From Prostheceraeus crozeri (Eukaryota > Platyhelminthes > Polycladida > Euryleptidae): 64,000 nucleotides of DNA. This document shows positions 1-11,615 of the stretch, in pieces. The stretch spans positions 1 through 64,000 of the forward strand of contig CAJQUW010011562.1 of assembly GCA_907163375.1 (NCBI GenBank), in the 5' to 3' direction. The translations under genes were made by a program, and so were the position numbers. The notes beneath the pieces were generated by a model. That model saw only the letters and a program-made list of their open reading frames with translations. It ran no database searches and was not told the DNA's origin. Position 1 is the first letter of the stretch. Each line of letters starts with the position of its first letter.

Positions 1-720
1 TAAAAAAACTTTATCAATTTCTTCATTACAAATTATATCATCACTAAAAGTGTTTATCATTCTTTTTATCTTATCATCCAACTTTTTCTGACTGTAATTG
101 AATGATCTTTGATTACATCATTAGCTATTGATCAAATTTTTCAATCTCTCATCTAACGTAATAACATTTATCATCAATACGTTTTGAAAGTAGTAATTAA
201 TTTGCTCATAGACTTCTTAATATGTAAATGCTTTTTTTTAATAGATTTTCGTTTCTTTATTATGAAAGATTTATCTAACATTGTAACAAGTGAAGTTGTA
301 AAATCACCCGACCTGTTAAACCAGTAGCAACTACTGCAATTACTACAACAAACGCTGAAGATATAACATTGTTAAAGCACCTAAACTTATTGTCAAGACA
401 TAGCCCATTCCTTGTGTTACTTTCTTACCTTTACGTCCATCTCTTTTCTTAATTTACTCATATTGCTCTAATCTTAATAATAAGTGAGAATTCCTTATTT
501 TTCATATAACGTACACTATCTTTAATGTTTTTCTTTGTTTCATTTTTTCATGTCCATTTCATATGATAACGAAGGGAATAATTCTGAGCGGTTCCTTCCA
601 TCTTTTATCCTTCCATTTGCGAGGCTTCTCAATTTCGTCGTCCGCCGTCCCCGTTGAGGGGTTTTTATTTTTTTTTTTTTTTTCCCAAAATTTTAAAGAA
701 ATATTTTGAATACTCATATC
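1..720. other. AT-rich sequence, no gene seen
   Basis: No coding region or recognisable repeat terminus was found. The stretch is strongly AT-rich and ends in a T-homopolymer (about 667-683) just after a short GC-richer patch. Confidence 0.5.
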
Positions 721-784
721 TTCTGGTATATTAAGACTACGTGATATTTTTTGGACTACCTAAATTTTCATCTGCCTAAATTTT

Positions 785-1085
785 CGACCTTCGGCTACGT
801 GATATTTTGAGACAACTTAAATTTTCGATTACGTGATATTTTGAGACAACTTAAATTTTCGATTACGTGATATTTTGACACCGCCTAAGTTTTCGATTAA
901 GTGATATTTTGAGACAACTTAAATTTTCGATTACGTGATATTTTGAGACCGCCTAAATTTTCGTCCACGCGAAATTTGGAGACTACCTAAATTTTTGAAA
1001 TTTTGATTTTTTGAAAATTTGTCACTACCTAAATTTTCGGCCTTCGGCCTTCGACCCCGTGAAATTTGAAGTCTACCTAAATTTT
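785..1085. repeat. 34-bp tandem repeat array (satellite)
   Basis: A unit of about 34 bp, roughly ATTACGTGATATTTTGAGAC followed by AACTTAAATTTTCG, is repeated in tandem with increasing divergence toward both ends. The central units are nearly identical; the outer ones keep only the CTAAATTTTCG core. Short reading frames here simply mirror the repeat. Confidence 0.85.
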
Positions 1086-1125
1086 TGAAATTTTGATTTT
1101 TTGATAATTTTGAAAACCCCGCAAA

Positions 1126-1175
1126 AGTGTGACATCCGGTGCAAGCGAAGCGAAGCGCCGCGCTGGATGTCACAC
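1126..1175. repeat. 12-bp-stem hairpin between satellite and LINE remnant
   Basis: AGTGTGACATCC (1126-1137) is the exact reverse complement of GGATGTCACACT (1164-1175). The loop contains AAGCGAAGCGAAGCG. It lies exactly where the satellite region gives way to the LINE remnant, so it may be the terminus of an inserted element. Confidence 0.6.
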
Positions 1176-1189
1176 TATATACTACTGAC

Positions 1190-2060
1190 ATCATCAATGT
1201 TGGATATCAGACTATTCCACTCGAATTCGCATGCAAGACGGTACAGATCATCAAGATGTGATTTCCTGAAATCGTAGACTTTGTGATAGGTGGTGTTTGT
1301 GACAAAAGCGCCAACCGATGTGGGTATGCAAGTAATCATTAAATGATCCAGAGTATGATGTATCCAGAGGAGCATCGTATGAAATGGACTTTGTGTCATA
1401 TACAGGAACCAGATCCTTTGAAATGAGCATATGATCCAAGATGCTGTTTATGTCTCGTAGGTTCTGTGACGAGGTCACACAGATCAAGATCTCTACATAG
1501 TGATAACACTTAAAGCTGGTTCAAATCTCCAACAATGATTTGACTGTAATGAGACTTGGTAGAGACAAAATCATCGACAAAAGTCAGAATTCTTTCGTGT
1601 ATGACTTTTAACTTGTCAGCACACAAGCTTGGTGGAATGTATAAACAGATCAAAAGAATGTTAAGAGACAGCATATCAAGGATAAGATAGTCAATATCAT
1701 TACTAATACCATACTCGGAAAATCTTAAAATGAACTCTCACACGCAAATATATCCAAATATTTTAATTCACTACCCTTTTATTAACAAAAAAGTAGATGT
1801 AACATCACAGAAGGACAAATGCGACCTGAGATATACAGCCACTCCTCCGCCTCTACGATAGCAACGATCTGATCTGCACATGATATATCCAGGTAACTGA
1901 ACAAGGACTGTATCTACGGAAGAGTTGAGTCATGTTTCCGTCACACAAATCAATTCAATCTTCTTTACGGAAATGGATAACTTCAGGTCATCTATCTTAG
2001 GAAGTAGCGATCGAGCATTAATTAGAGTGATGCTCGGATATGACATTTCAAGTGATAAAA
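1190..2060 (-). pseudogene. LINE AP-endonuclease (EEP) domain remnant
   Basis: Read on the minus strand, the region encodes in order the hallmarks of a CR1/L2-type LINE endonuclease: an N-terminal INARSLLPKIDDL-like stretch (about 2040-1995), VTETWL (about 1940), a DRCYRRGGGVAVYLR block (about 1870-1830), a YIPPS-like block (about 1640) and IIVGDLN (about 1535), then LVTEPTR. The frames are interrupted and shift along the region, so it is a decayed copy. The reverse transcriptase expected downstream, below 1190, is absent and the sequence changes to a hairpin and satellite there. Family recognition rests on motif order. CR1 versus L2 cannot be settled by eye. Confidence 0.75.
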
Positions 2061-2063
2061 ATT

Positions 2064-2288
2064 TCAATGAAAATTCTGTTGTTGATTCGAATTGTCAGAA
2101 TCCAGCAACACAACCTTTCCATTTCTGATACCAACATTCTTTCCTTTATCACGCCTAGCTTTCAATTGCTGACGTAGGAATTTATTTCGGTCTCTTTCCT
2201 GCTTTGTCTGGTCGGGGTTGATGTACACTGATTTATAATTCGCGTAGATTCGAAGTATTTTGGCCTTCTTCAAGATGCTTGCTCGCAC
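2064..2288 (-). pseudogene. LINE pre-endonuclease segment
   Basis: A 74-codon open stretch reads YINPDQTKQERDRNKFLRQQ followed by a basic segment and IRNGKVV. This YINPD-T..ER....L...L..RR pattern is characteristic of the segment just upstream of the endonuclease in many invertebrate CR1/L2-like LINEs. It sits immediately upstream of the endonuclease remnant on the same strand but in another frame. It is therefore part of the same dead LINE, not a host gene. Confidence 0.7.
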
Positions 2289-2289
2289 A

Positions 2290-3084
2290 CCATCGCTGGC
2301 ACATTCGCTGGCACAGGTATGTGCAATATATAGCTAGATTTTTCAACCCTACATAAAAGCGAAAACGTAAAGCAAATGATTGGTTTATCAATCCAAACGT
2401 TATGGCCAGAAATTTACTTGAAACTGTTTTGAGGATTACAGCACAAATAATCATTACGAAACAAATGAATAGCCTTACTTATCATTTCTACAAAATCACA
2501 AGCCAAATTCATTAAAAACAAAACCACCCGCGTTCTGTCTTAGAGACCTTGACAGGTAAGTATGCATAAGCCTAGTTGATGGGGATCGCTTTCGAGCATC
2601 TGATCAAAATTCTACTTCATTCAAACTAATATTATCTCACTGGGTGATGTGCATCATCAAATTATACCCTCTACATGTCAACACCTACGTCTAAGAAGAC
2701 TTATAAACTAGGACAAAATTCACTTTCATTCCTGCTGTCCATGTTTTGATTCGTAAATGACTGCTTTCCCATTGGCCTTCACTGTGCTTTCTCGTGAAAT
2801 TGGCTATTCATTCACTGCACGCTACGCCTGCAAACAGTGGTGCGTATCACTGCTGACGTCATCACGAGCATTAGACAAGCGGATATCTCGAAAAGCAAAT
2901 CGTTGCAGACTGCCGGATACGGATAGAAGCGACAGCTGATGTATAAACTTGCTTTAAAAACAATAAAATCAAAAATCAAAAACGAATTTTGCCTGGAGTG
3001 CACCTTTATAATGTTGAAAAAATTGTTGTTCATTTGGCACAACAGCAAAAACGCTACTTGAGGATCCGAATCCCTTTCTCCTAC
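2290..3084. other. no gene seen
   Basis: Ordinary-looking AT-rich DNA. The short open frames of 60-90 codons have no recognisable domain and no splice-site framing that I could support. Confidence 0.4.
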
Positions 3085-3548
3085 CACTAGACGAAATGAC
3101 TTGCTAGGTCTTATTAAGTCTGATCAGATTCTTGCAAAGTCTGATCAGAACTTATTTTATTTAAGATCTTACATTTCCTGACCAGATAGTATCAGACTTA
3201 CTAAGTCTTATCTTTTGCAAAATAAGATCTTTTGAGATCTTACCTGTTGATAATTGAAATTAAAAGTCAATTCAAATTTAAAACTTAAAGTCCGAATATA
3301 GTTGAAGATCAGACGACATCAATGCTTTTGGTTGTTAAATGACCTTGATGGAACATCAGTGGCACTGGATATATGTAGACAAACGCAAAATATGACTTTT
3401 TTCTACTCAAAAGACTTCTAAAAAAATTGCAAGTAAGATCTTATAAGATCTGATAAGATTTGCTAATAAGACTTAGCACGACTGATACTTTCTGGTCAGA
3501 ACTTGTAAGATTTCCTTAGTAAGATTAGGTAAGTCATTTCGTCTAGTG
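3085..3548. mobile_element. MITE with CACTAGACGAAATGACTT termini
   Basis: CACTAGACGAAATGACTT at 3085-3102 is mirrored by its reverse complement ending at 3548. The subterminal regions on both sides are rich in repeated TAAGATCT / CTTATTAAGTCTGATCAG blocks. No transposase is encoded. The CACTA...TAGTG ends suggest a CACTA (CMC/EnSpm) relative, but no clear target duplication longer than 2 bp (AC) is visible. Confidence 0.75.
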
Positions 3549-3872
3549 ACGCCACGGTGTGGATAGGCTGAAGGTTTGAATACTTCTGAAAAGATCCATG
3601 ACACCAATCATAACCCGCTGTATTCATGAGATGAATATAAATTATAAAGAATTGATAAACAGCTTCATGAGTAGGATATTTCACACACAGATGGATGAGT
3701 AGATGATATACACTCAGTTTACAACATGAACAAACTGTGCATGACATTGCTGAGGTGTTATTTTATTTTTTCTGCCTTTTCTTTGGTGCACCATATGTGC
3801 TGGTTGTTAAATGAGTTAAACCTTCAATGAAACACTAAATTATCGAGAAAATATTCATTATTTACTGTTAGT

Positions 3873-4670
3873 ATCATAGAGAAGGCATATTAGGCAGAGT
3901 ATCAATGAGCATGAGTCGAGTGTCGAGACCCAGTGGGCCAGAACCTCTGTGAGACTTGCAAATTTTCACACATTTGCAGAAATGTACACGAATTTGACTG
4001 ATCACGATAGCAATATAGAATAATGAAGAGTATTCCACAAATCATTACAACTTGGAAAGGTAATATAGTTTGTTGAATTATCAATTCGATGACTTAACAT
4101 TACTTAAACCTCAGCTTTTTTGCAATAAGATTATCTTCTCAAACGTGATCATATCGCAAACTACCTGCCACTGAAAGAACAAAGCATCATAATCAAAGAA
4201 GCTGACCATAACTAGATTTAAAAGATGCAAATGGGTTCACTATTACTTCTCAGATTCAAGAAATGATGCCAATTGTGAATCATAAAATCATTCCACTAAA
4301 AGTTGAATTAGAGGCATGGCATCTCAGCAAGAAGCTCTCAACTTTTCCTTGAAGACTTGCAGGAACTTGCAGTATATTTCAGTTTATAAAATTTCCTACA
4401 TCATCAACTTGATTTCCACTTAATTATGATTGTTAGCAAATATTCATTCCTTTTGATATCCAACTTGCTTCATACTACTTATAGCGTGGCTTCATGTCGG
4501 TAGTATATAAATTTGCAAATATTTACCCTTTTAAAAACTGCTCAATTAATATTTTGGACCACCGGAACTTAATCTCCGGAAAAAACTGAATTCTTTCAAA
4601 TAAAAATTGTTCACTGTATATAGGCACTTTTTATCATTCGACACTCAACCGATGTATACTTACTCTACGG
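3873..4670 (-). mobile_element. copy 1 of the CCATAGAGTAAGTAT family (inverted)
   Basis: One of at least five copies of a roughly 0.85-kb non-coding family whose ends resemble CCATAGAGTAAGTAT. Shared internal landmarks include TGGATATCAAAAGGAATGAA, a TATACAGTGAAC-like block near one end and a TTTAATAAATGCGGAGTTAC-like block near the other. This copy runs opposite to copy 2, so the two form a widely spaced inverted pair. No transposase is visible. Confidence 0.65.
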
Positions 4671-5151
4671 TTAGTATAGAAATGATTTAAGAGCAAACAA
4701 AATAGACTTGCTTAAATTATGATTAGTGATAAATGCACTTTATTCAAAAATATCTTTTATTTCAATTTTGGTGTGTTTCATACTTCCCATTATTTATAAA
4801 ACAAATCAAAAGGTGAAAAAATGCCTATATACTGCTGTTCTGTCAATTAGGACTGATCTCTCCTGATGGTAGCACAAGACAGACGCGAGGTGCGACGTAT
4901 GGTTGATACTTAAAGTTGCAAATCCTACAATGCCTTCAACAGTTTTGTTGAATAACATAGATTCATTTATTTGGCGTTTTTTTTTCACGTGAGCTCGAAG
5001 TCGTCGCAGCGGCCTCCACAGCTAACTAAGCTTATACGTCGTCACGCAATATAGCTTCAAAGCAAATTCATAATCGCAATAGAGACTACACTTTAGAGTT
5101 CCACTACACAGGAGCATCGTAAAAGTTCTTACACATCCTATAATGATGGAA

Positions 5152-5998
5152 CCATAGAGTAAGTATGTATACGGTATGTGGAGTGTCGGCTCAAAAAAGT
5201 ATATGTATACAGTGAACATTTTTATATCAAAAGATCCAGTTTTTGCGGATATTACGTTCCTGCGGTCCAAACAATTATTAGAGCATTTTTTAAAAGCACA
5301 ACTTTTGCAAATATATATGCTACCGTCATGAAGCCCCTTTATAAATAGCATGAAAGAAGTTGGATATCAAAGGAATGAATATTTGCTAATAGCATCCTAA
5401 CTAAGAAGAAATCAAGCTGATTATCAGGGAATTTCATGCTCCGTATTATAATGGAAGTCTTTATGAAAAAGTCGCGATATTATTCGTACTTTCTTGGCTG
5501 AAATTTCAAGTTTTTAAATCTATTTTCATCGGAATGATTTTATGATTCACTAAGCTCATACTTCATTTGCTGAATCTAAATAGTGATGTGGACTTATATT
5601 TACATCTTTCAAAGTTAAATGAAATCATTGTCTTTGATTATGTTGTTATCCTCTACCAGTGACAGGTTGCCTGTGACATGATCACGCTTTAGAAAGGAGA
5701 GGTTGAGCATGAAAGTAATAGCAGCATATCGAATTGATAATTTAACAAACATTAAATCTCCTTGGCTGTCATGAAACTGAGAATCTGTAAAATACCATCA
5801 TTCCTTCTGCATTACTTTCTTGATCATTCAATTCCTTGGTAATTTCTTCAAAACTGGAAAGCCTTGCATATCTCACATTTGGTAACAATACCACCTGTAC
5901 ATCCACCTCGAGTTCATTTAATAAAATCGAAAGTGTATACAAATTTGGGATTTAATAAGTGCGGAGTTACCACTCTACTTCATATACTTACTTTATGG
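5152..5998 (+). mobile_element. copy 2 of the CCATAGAGTAAGTAT family
   Basis: Starts CCATAGAGTAAGTATG and ends CATATACTTACTTTATGG, giving imperfect terminal inverted repeats. It shares internal sequence with 48217-49057 over nearly its whole length. The 109-codon minus-strand open frame inside is an accident of the repeat. Confidence 0.7.
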
Positions 5999-6499
5999 AT
6001 GGAACGAAGCAAAAGCCTTGTTAAAATATACTGCCATGCCTTTTCATAACAGTATAATGACGAAACAAAGTTCGGTGATATCAAACGAATACTATATAAA
6101 ATGTCAGTTCCTGGAAAAATGAATTGAATTCTACAATATTTCAAATCAAATTTTAGTTCTCAAGTCTACATCTGAGAAAGTGATGAACAAAATAGCGTGT
6201 AGATTCTGTAACATCAAATCTAGAATCAGTCTCTGTAGCGGTTCCGGTTTTTTCAAATCTGATTTTGTCTTGATTTAGCAAGATTTTGAAAATTCAAGTA
6301 TAATCACATGAATTATACTTGTGAATTAGACATGATACAGAAAACGGCTTTCATTTCTGAAATCCACACTCATCAAATATTTTGTATACGACTGAATACT
6401 ACCTTCATTTCAATTCCAAGTAGTAATATTAGTAGCAGAATTTTAAAAGATAGCAGAATATCAAAAACGCTTGTGAACGAATCTGTCATTCGCAATAGT

Positions 6500-7920
6500 A
6501 TCAGAGTAAGCATATCAGGTAGAGAAGCAACTGCGCATTTATTAAATCCCCAATGCGTATACAGTTTCGATTTTGTTAAATGAAGTCGAATTGAGACCCA
6601 ATGTGAGACCCAGTACCACCTGTACCATTTCTGGAGAAATATACACAAATTCAGCTGATTATAATATAAATACAGAAAGACAAGTAATTCACTTATCCTC
6701 CATGTCATGACAACTTGCAGAGGTATCATGGTTTGATAAATTAGCAATTCCATGGGCTGCCATTACTAAAAGCTCAGCTATATTTTAATAAGATTATTTT
6801 CTGGAGCGTGATCAAATCACAAACCATCTGCCACTGAAAGAGAAAAGCATCATAATAAAAAACTGATCATACTTTAATAAAATATGTATGTGGGTTCACA
6901 TCCAGATTCAAGAAATGACGCTTTGTGAATAATGAAATCATGCCGCTGAAAATTGAATTAGAAACATGACATTTCAGCCAAAAAACTCTCAATAAGATCT
7001 CAACTTTTCTCAATAAGATTTCTCATGAGCATGTTCGACAAACCACTGCCAAATGCTACCGTAAGATGTTCATTTTGCGTAATTTGAGGATGGGAAATTG
7101 TTCTGATGAAGTGATTTTCAGATGTTATGTATCTTTTATTTGTTCGATTTTAGTTTTTTCTTTTCCTTGTTTCTGTAATTTACCGAAATATTTGTTTAGT
7201 GAATTACTGCGCGTTGAAAATCGTGCAGCTCGCTTTTTTAAAAATTTGTTTTTTCAGCTTTGTCATTTGTTGTTGATAATCTTTGCCATCGATTGTTCAG
7301 ACAAATTGAGCTTAGTGAGAATCGTCCGCTACGTGCTTTGTTCAAAAAGAGATGTGGAAATCGAAGGAATTCACATTGCATCACAGCACCCTTTGCTTCT
7401 ACGCGTCGGTACAGTGAATCTTTTATGAAATTCGGTCGATAATGGTTCATGTGTGTGTTTTTTAAATTTTAGTTTTAATTTTCACGTACTTCATAATGAG
7501 AAGAATTTTGTGTGCTTTCACCGCCATCTTGTGAACTCAATAAAGATGATTTGATTTGATTTGAACTTTTCCTTTACTGCTTGCAGGGACTTGCATTATA
7601 ATTCAGTTCATGAAATTTCCTCGACCATCAGCTTGCATTTCCACTAAATTAAGATGCTTGTTATCAAATATTCATTCCTTTTGATACTGACTTGTTTCAT
7701 ACTACTCACAACGTGACTTCATCTCGGTGCATAAACATAGGAATACTTTGAAAAATGTTAGCTTTTTAAAACTGCTAAAAATACTGCTAAAAGTACTTAA
7801 AATTTTTTTGTACTGCAGGAATGCAATCTCCGCAAAAACTGACTCATTTCTGATAATAGTTTTCACTGTATACAGATGCTTTTTTGAGTCGACACTGTAG
7901 CCTAGGCTACCTACTATATA
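6500..7920 (-). mobile_element. copy 3 of the CCATAGAGTAAGTAT family, split by a LINE
   Basis: Sequence related to copy 1 occurs at 6500-7009 and resumes at 7572-7920, with a 554-bp LINE fragment between. The resumption point is marked by duplication of AACTTTTC, so the LINE inserted into an existing copy. The right end carries the CACTGTATACAGATGC landmark. Confidence 0.65.
7010..7563 (+). pseudogene. 5'-truncated CR1/L2-like LINE 3' end
   Basis: The insert is flanked by the 8-bp direct repeat AACTTTTC (7002-7009 and 7564-7571). The first half reads AKCYRKMFILRNLRMGNCSD and continues into a hydrophobic YVSFICSILVF-like stretch. A later part, in another frame (about 7260-7442), reads LCHRLFRQIELSENRPLRAL and ends APFASTRRYSESFMKFGR. 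These match the conserved C-terminal tail of LINE ORF2 proteins. A short 3' UTR follows, with AATAAAG and a (GATTT)n tail, as in LINEs that prime on short repeats. It is 5'-truncated and frameshifted. Confidence 0.75.
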
Positions 7921-8468
7921 GTTACTTCATGGCATTACACCGCCATCTTACAAAATTGCTTGAAAAAAGAGGCAAAACACAGACATTCGAAAAGCAATTT
8001 TATTTGCAACATCCCTTAAATTTGGCCGCCTTCCAGTAGGCAAATCCCAACGAGCTTGATAAGAAAAAGTTGAAATGCGCTAAAGCTGAATATCACCGAA
8101 GCTTTACGTGTATTAAATTAATTCATTAAAAAAAGTCACAGAATAACGAAGATGGGGCCGATCACCCATAACCAGTATGAACAGGGCTAAGATAACATGC
8201 AACTTTAGGGCCATGTAGCAGCAATCAATTTTGACCCGGGGTGAGGAAGATGCTTCATGTGGCGATTAGGCCCCTATGTAACTGATGATAAGGGAGGCAC
8301 AGGACTAGAGTCGAAAATTCACGGGAAAATCAAATCGTGCAATTGACTCGAAAATTTAACTCAAGCGGTAAATAGACTTCGTCTCCGCGAATACTTCTAC
8401 AGCAGGTCTGAAGATCTCTCCATAAACATTTCTAGAAAATATATTCCAGACATAGGTAGCTACTTATG
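7921..8468. other. no gene seen
   Basis: No coding signal or repeat terminus could be supported here. Confidence 0.35.
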
Positions 8469-9063
8469 GGTTATCTCCCCCCAGGTTTTCGAATTTGTCT
8501 AAAATCTGCAAAAATGAATCAATAGTTACCAAACTTCAGGTAGATGTTCTTGAGTATATTTTCTGCCCACATACAAAAATTTATGAAGATCGGATAAGTA
8601 CTTTTTGGATTAGAGACGATGACGTGAAGCGTAGCGATGTCAACAACATGATCTAATTTCGTCTGTTCGACGCATTAATGCTGCTCGTGTGTGCATTGTT
8701 CTCTCTCCCTCTTCGTCTCATCCACTACTATCTGAAATCTTCCCTCGGCCACTACCTTTATTAAATTGATAAAGTTAGTCTAAGGGGTATGGCTTGGTCA
8801 TCATCACTTCAGGAGTTGTCGGTAGATAACTTAGTTAACTTCAAGTGCTTTCTGCTCAGACGATGAGGTCAGATGAAGTCAGATCAAGCTGCAGCAACGC
8901 TTCACTTCAGTTGTCGCCCGAAATTCAGAACGCACTTGTCTAATTTGCACACGTTTCGGTATTTGGGTAGAAAATCCTCACTCACGTGCACGTAAAGTTT
9001 TGTAACGATTGATTCATTTCTACGGATTTTACACAAATTTGAAAACCTGAGGGGGAGATAACC
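8469..9063. mobile_element. MITE with GGTTATCTCCCCC termini
   Basis: GGTTATCTCCCCCCAGGTTT at 8469 is mirrored by AAACCTGAGGGGGAGATAACC ending at 9063. The inverted similarity continues inward for about 70 bp (AATGAATCAATNGTTAC and a GGTAGAAAATC-like block). No transposase frame is present. The target duplication is unclear. Confidence 0.7.
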
Positions 9064-9558
9064 TATTGCACTATGCTGCATACAATTATGAAGTAAACGA
9101 TTTTGGTCTCTTGCAGGCTATACATCGCCAAATAAAGCCATCTTCACAACGACTTCAACGGCGCAGTCATCTTCTGCAGTAATACAACTTTGTCTAAGTT
9201 TGGCGATTCGGCCTCAAGTTTTTTTGTTTGTGTTGGAATCTTTATTGTTCTTTATTAAGTGAATCGAGTAGCGACAAAGGCAGACGCCTATCTCTGATGA
9301 GGGATCAGGAAAGATTAGACAATAACGTTTATTATTGTATAGTCGTCCTTGCTCTGATGAACTGATAGTGTCATCTCCTCTACGTCATAAGCACGCGCAC
9401 ATGACGTCATTGCCGACTACCGATTACATAAAATGTCATCAATCCATTGTGTAGATGCCGAATCAAACACTCTGTCCCCTTTAAAACTACTTTCAAGTCT
9501 ACAGAAAACTCGAGCGACCAAATCTTAGCAATGACAAGTTTGCCCACTGTATTCTAAA
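9064..9558. other. no gene seen
   Basis: No supportable gene or repeat boundary was seen. Confidence 0.35.
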
Positions 9559-9609
9559 ATTGACGTTGACGGTGTTTTTCTGAGGCAAATTGACACCGTC
9601 AACGTCAAT
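9559..9609. repeat. perfect 17-bp inverted repeat (hairpin)
   Basis: ATTGACGTTGACGGTGT at 9559-9575 is the exact reverse complement of 9593-9609, with a 17-nt loop. Confidence 0.8.
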
Positions 9610-9650
9610 GTCTAATACTATTGCTATCTCCTTTAATGCCTTTAACCCAG

Positions 9651-9689
9651 GGAGTCGGAGTCCTATCATTTTGATAGGACTCCGACTCC
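9651..9689. repeat. perfect 18-bp hairpin, GGAGTCGGAGTCCTATCA arms
   Basis: GGAGTCGGAGTCCTATCA (9651-9668) pairs exactly with 9672-9689 across a 3-nt loop. A very similar hairpin lies at 11084-11122, so this is a dispersed short palindrome. Confidence 0.85.
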
Positions 9690-9758
9690 GGCTCCAGGTG
9701 GCAAGTATATAAAGCCTAGTTTTTGAAAAAAAGCTGGTAACCTACATCATAGATCATT

Positions 9759-10532
9759 CCCTGTGGGAACGAATCTTGCGAAAAACTGGCGAATGTCAGC
9801 TGCAGAATATCATGCTAAAGTTCAGTCATATTTGCGGGATATTCGCTGGCGAAGTTCGCCGGCGACAATTCGCGCTCTATATGTCACCTTTTACTTTTGA
9901 CTTTCTCTCTTAGTTTCTTTAGTAATCCGCCTCTTCAGCCGAGGCTCTATTCTCGACCTCACCTCCTCACTATCCCCTACATATGGCTAATCTATCTAAG
10001 AAATAAGTGCAGACTATCATTCTTTTATAATGATAAGAATATAGATAATCCGCTTATATCAATTTTCATAACATCTCCTGACTTTCAATAATTTACAACA
10101 ATGACAAATATTTGAATAATATCATAGTATTTACTGCGACATTTATGGAAGATAAATACTTTTTTAGTTTAAGCCTTCGTGAATTAAAAAAAGATCCCTT
10201 TTTATCAGATCCGACTGAGTATACAATATATTTTCATGTGAAGGTAATATACGAACATTACTACTTACCACTAATTAGTTGCTACAATATCCACGATTTC
10301 GCCGGTTGGCGAAAAATCAGCTCGCATTAGTAAACAAATATCTATCAACTAATTATAGCAACTTTTTCGCCACCTGTCGTTTTTTAATTTTACACATGTT
10401 TTTGGATAAATGATGACCATTTTCACATGCGGAGATAGTTTTTACACGAAAATGAACCTTTAAAAAATTATCCACAAAATCGCTACCTCGCCAGATAATC
10501 TGTTGATATTAGCAAGATGCGTTCCCACAGGG
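9759..10532. mobile_element. TIR element, CCCTGTGGGAACG termini (full copy)
   Basis: Begins CCCTGTGGGAACGAATCTTG and ends CAAGATGCGTTCCCACAGGG, giving terminal inverted repeats of about 20 bp. Partial copies occur at 17800-18198 (right part, same right end) and 54934-55430 (left part, same left end). No transposase is encoded. No convincing target duplication was found. Confidence 0.75.
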
Positions 10533-11083
10533 TTATGGGCTTAGCTAAACCTATATTTAGTGATCATTGCCGCATCAATTATCAATCATTTTCGATGAAA
10601 GTTGATCAAATGTCGCTTTAAGTTGGATGCATGCGATTCTGCTCCTCCTATCTTGTTGATGTGTGCTTCACACGGATTTTTTCTCCAGTCTTTACCAGGC
10701 AGGATAATTACCATCCTTCTCCAGAAAGTATGAGTACACTTTCGATTTTAGCATGCGCTTTAGAGGAGCCATCACACACAATTAACGTGAGGGTAAGAGG
10801 TAATATTATCAGACAAACTAGTATTTCACATTCGTCTCTGATGCGACCTTTGGTGTGCAGGTGTGATCGAGGCTAGGAAGGCTTGTCATCTCTGCTAGAT
10901 CATCAAGTGAAAAGACAATCCTTTTCTCAATATCACGGTTCATTCCCTCAACTATTGCTGGCTTTGTATGCACTGCTGTATCTGCACTGTTGTTTTGACG
11001 GAGAAAGTTGACATCAAGACAGTGACAGCAATGCACGAGGATGAATAATTAGTTTGTATTATATTTTGGGTCTAGTTATGGCC
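10533..11083. other. no gene seen
   Basis: Short open frames on both strands without domain content; nothing supportable. Confidence 0.35.
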
Positions 11084-11122
11084 GGAGTCCGGAGTCCTAT
11101 CATTTGTTAGGACTCCGACTCC
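11084..11122. repeat. second GGAGTCC...GGACTCC hairpin
   Basis: An imperfect palindrome, GGAGTCCGGAGTCCTA against TAGGACTCCGACTCC, related to the hairpin at 9651-9689. Confidence 0.7.
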
Positions 11123-11143
11123 GCATCCCAGCTTTAGCCCTAA

Positions 11144-11615
11144 CTAGGTGACATGCCACGCGTGATTCACGCGTAATTACGGAACACCCCAAACATCCGT
11201 GGTTAAGGACATTCTATTCTACCCGCGTACATACGCGCTGCACTAAGAGTCAAAAATCACTTGATCTGATCTGATGATGTTAAAACAAGGGAATGTTTAT
11301 GAATACGCGCGGGCGAGCGTTTATAGTTTGCGCGTCGTCTACGGTTGTCTGCGTTGCCGCTTGAATCAAGGATGAACCGCTAAGCATGTTCTGTCTTCCC
11401 TGATCATGAAATTGAGGTCCTATCACATTGTTTAGCCTCTGATACATGCAGACACATGAGACGCAATGTCTATATAACAGGACTGCCAACTATACTAACT
11501 TATATAACAGATATTGCAGCAATATTACACATAGCCACGGATGTTTGGGGTCATGTTCTAATTACGCGTGGTTCACGCGTGAATTACGCGTGATTGAGCG
11601 TGACATGTCACCTAG
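11144..11615. mobile_element. CTAGGTGACATG MITE, copy A
   Basis: CTAGGTGACATGCCACGCGT at the left end is mirrored by a CGTGACATGTCACCTAG right end. Subterminal palindromes of CACGCGTGATTCACGCGTAA and CATCCGTGG blocks lie on both sides. Copies B (40497-41115) and C (43757-44173) share the ends and an internal block containing GAATACGCGCGGGCGAGCG (not all parts are kept in each copy). No transposase is visible. Confidence 0.75.

Noticed and set aside
785-1085. CRISPR-like or regulatory repeat array
   Set aside because: Head-to-tail 34-bp units with decay toward the edges; ordinary satellite.
3085-3548. Firm assignment to the CACTA superfamily
   Set aside because: Ends start with CACTA, but a clear 2-3-bp target duplication and a transposase are lacking, so only a possible relation is stated.
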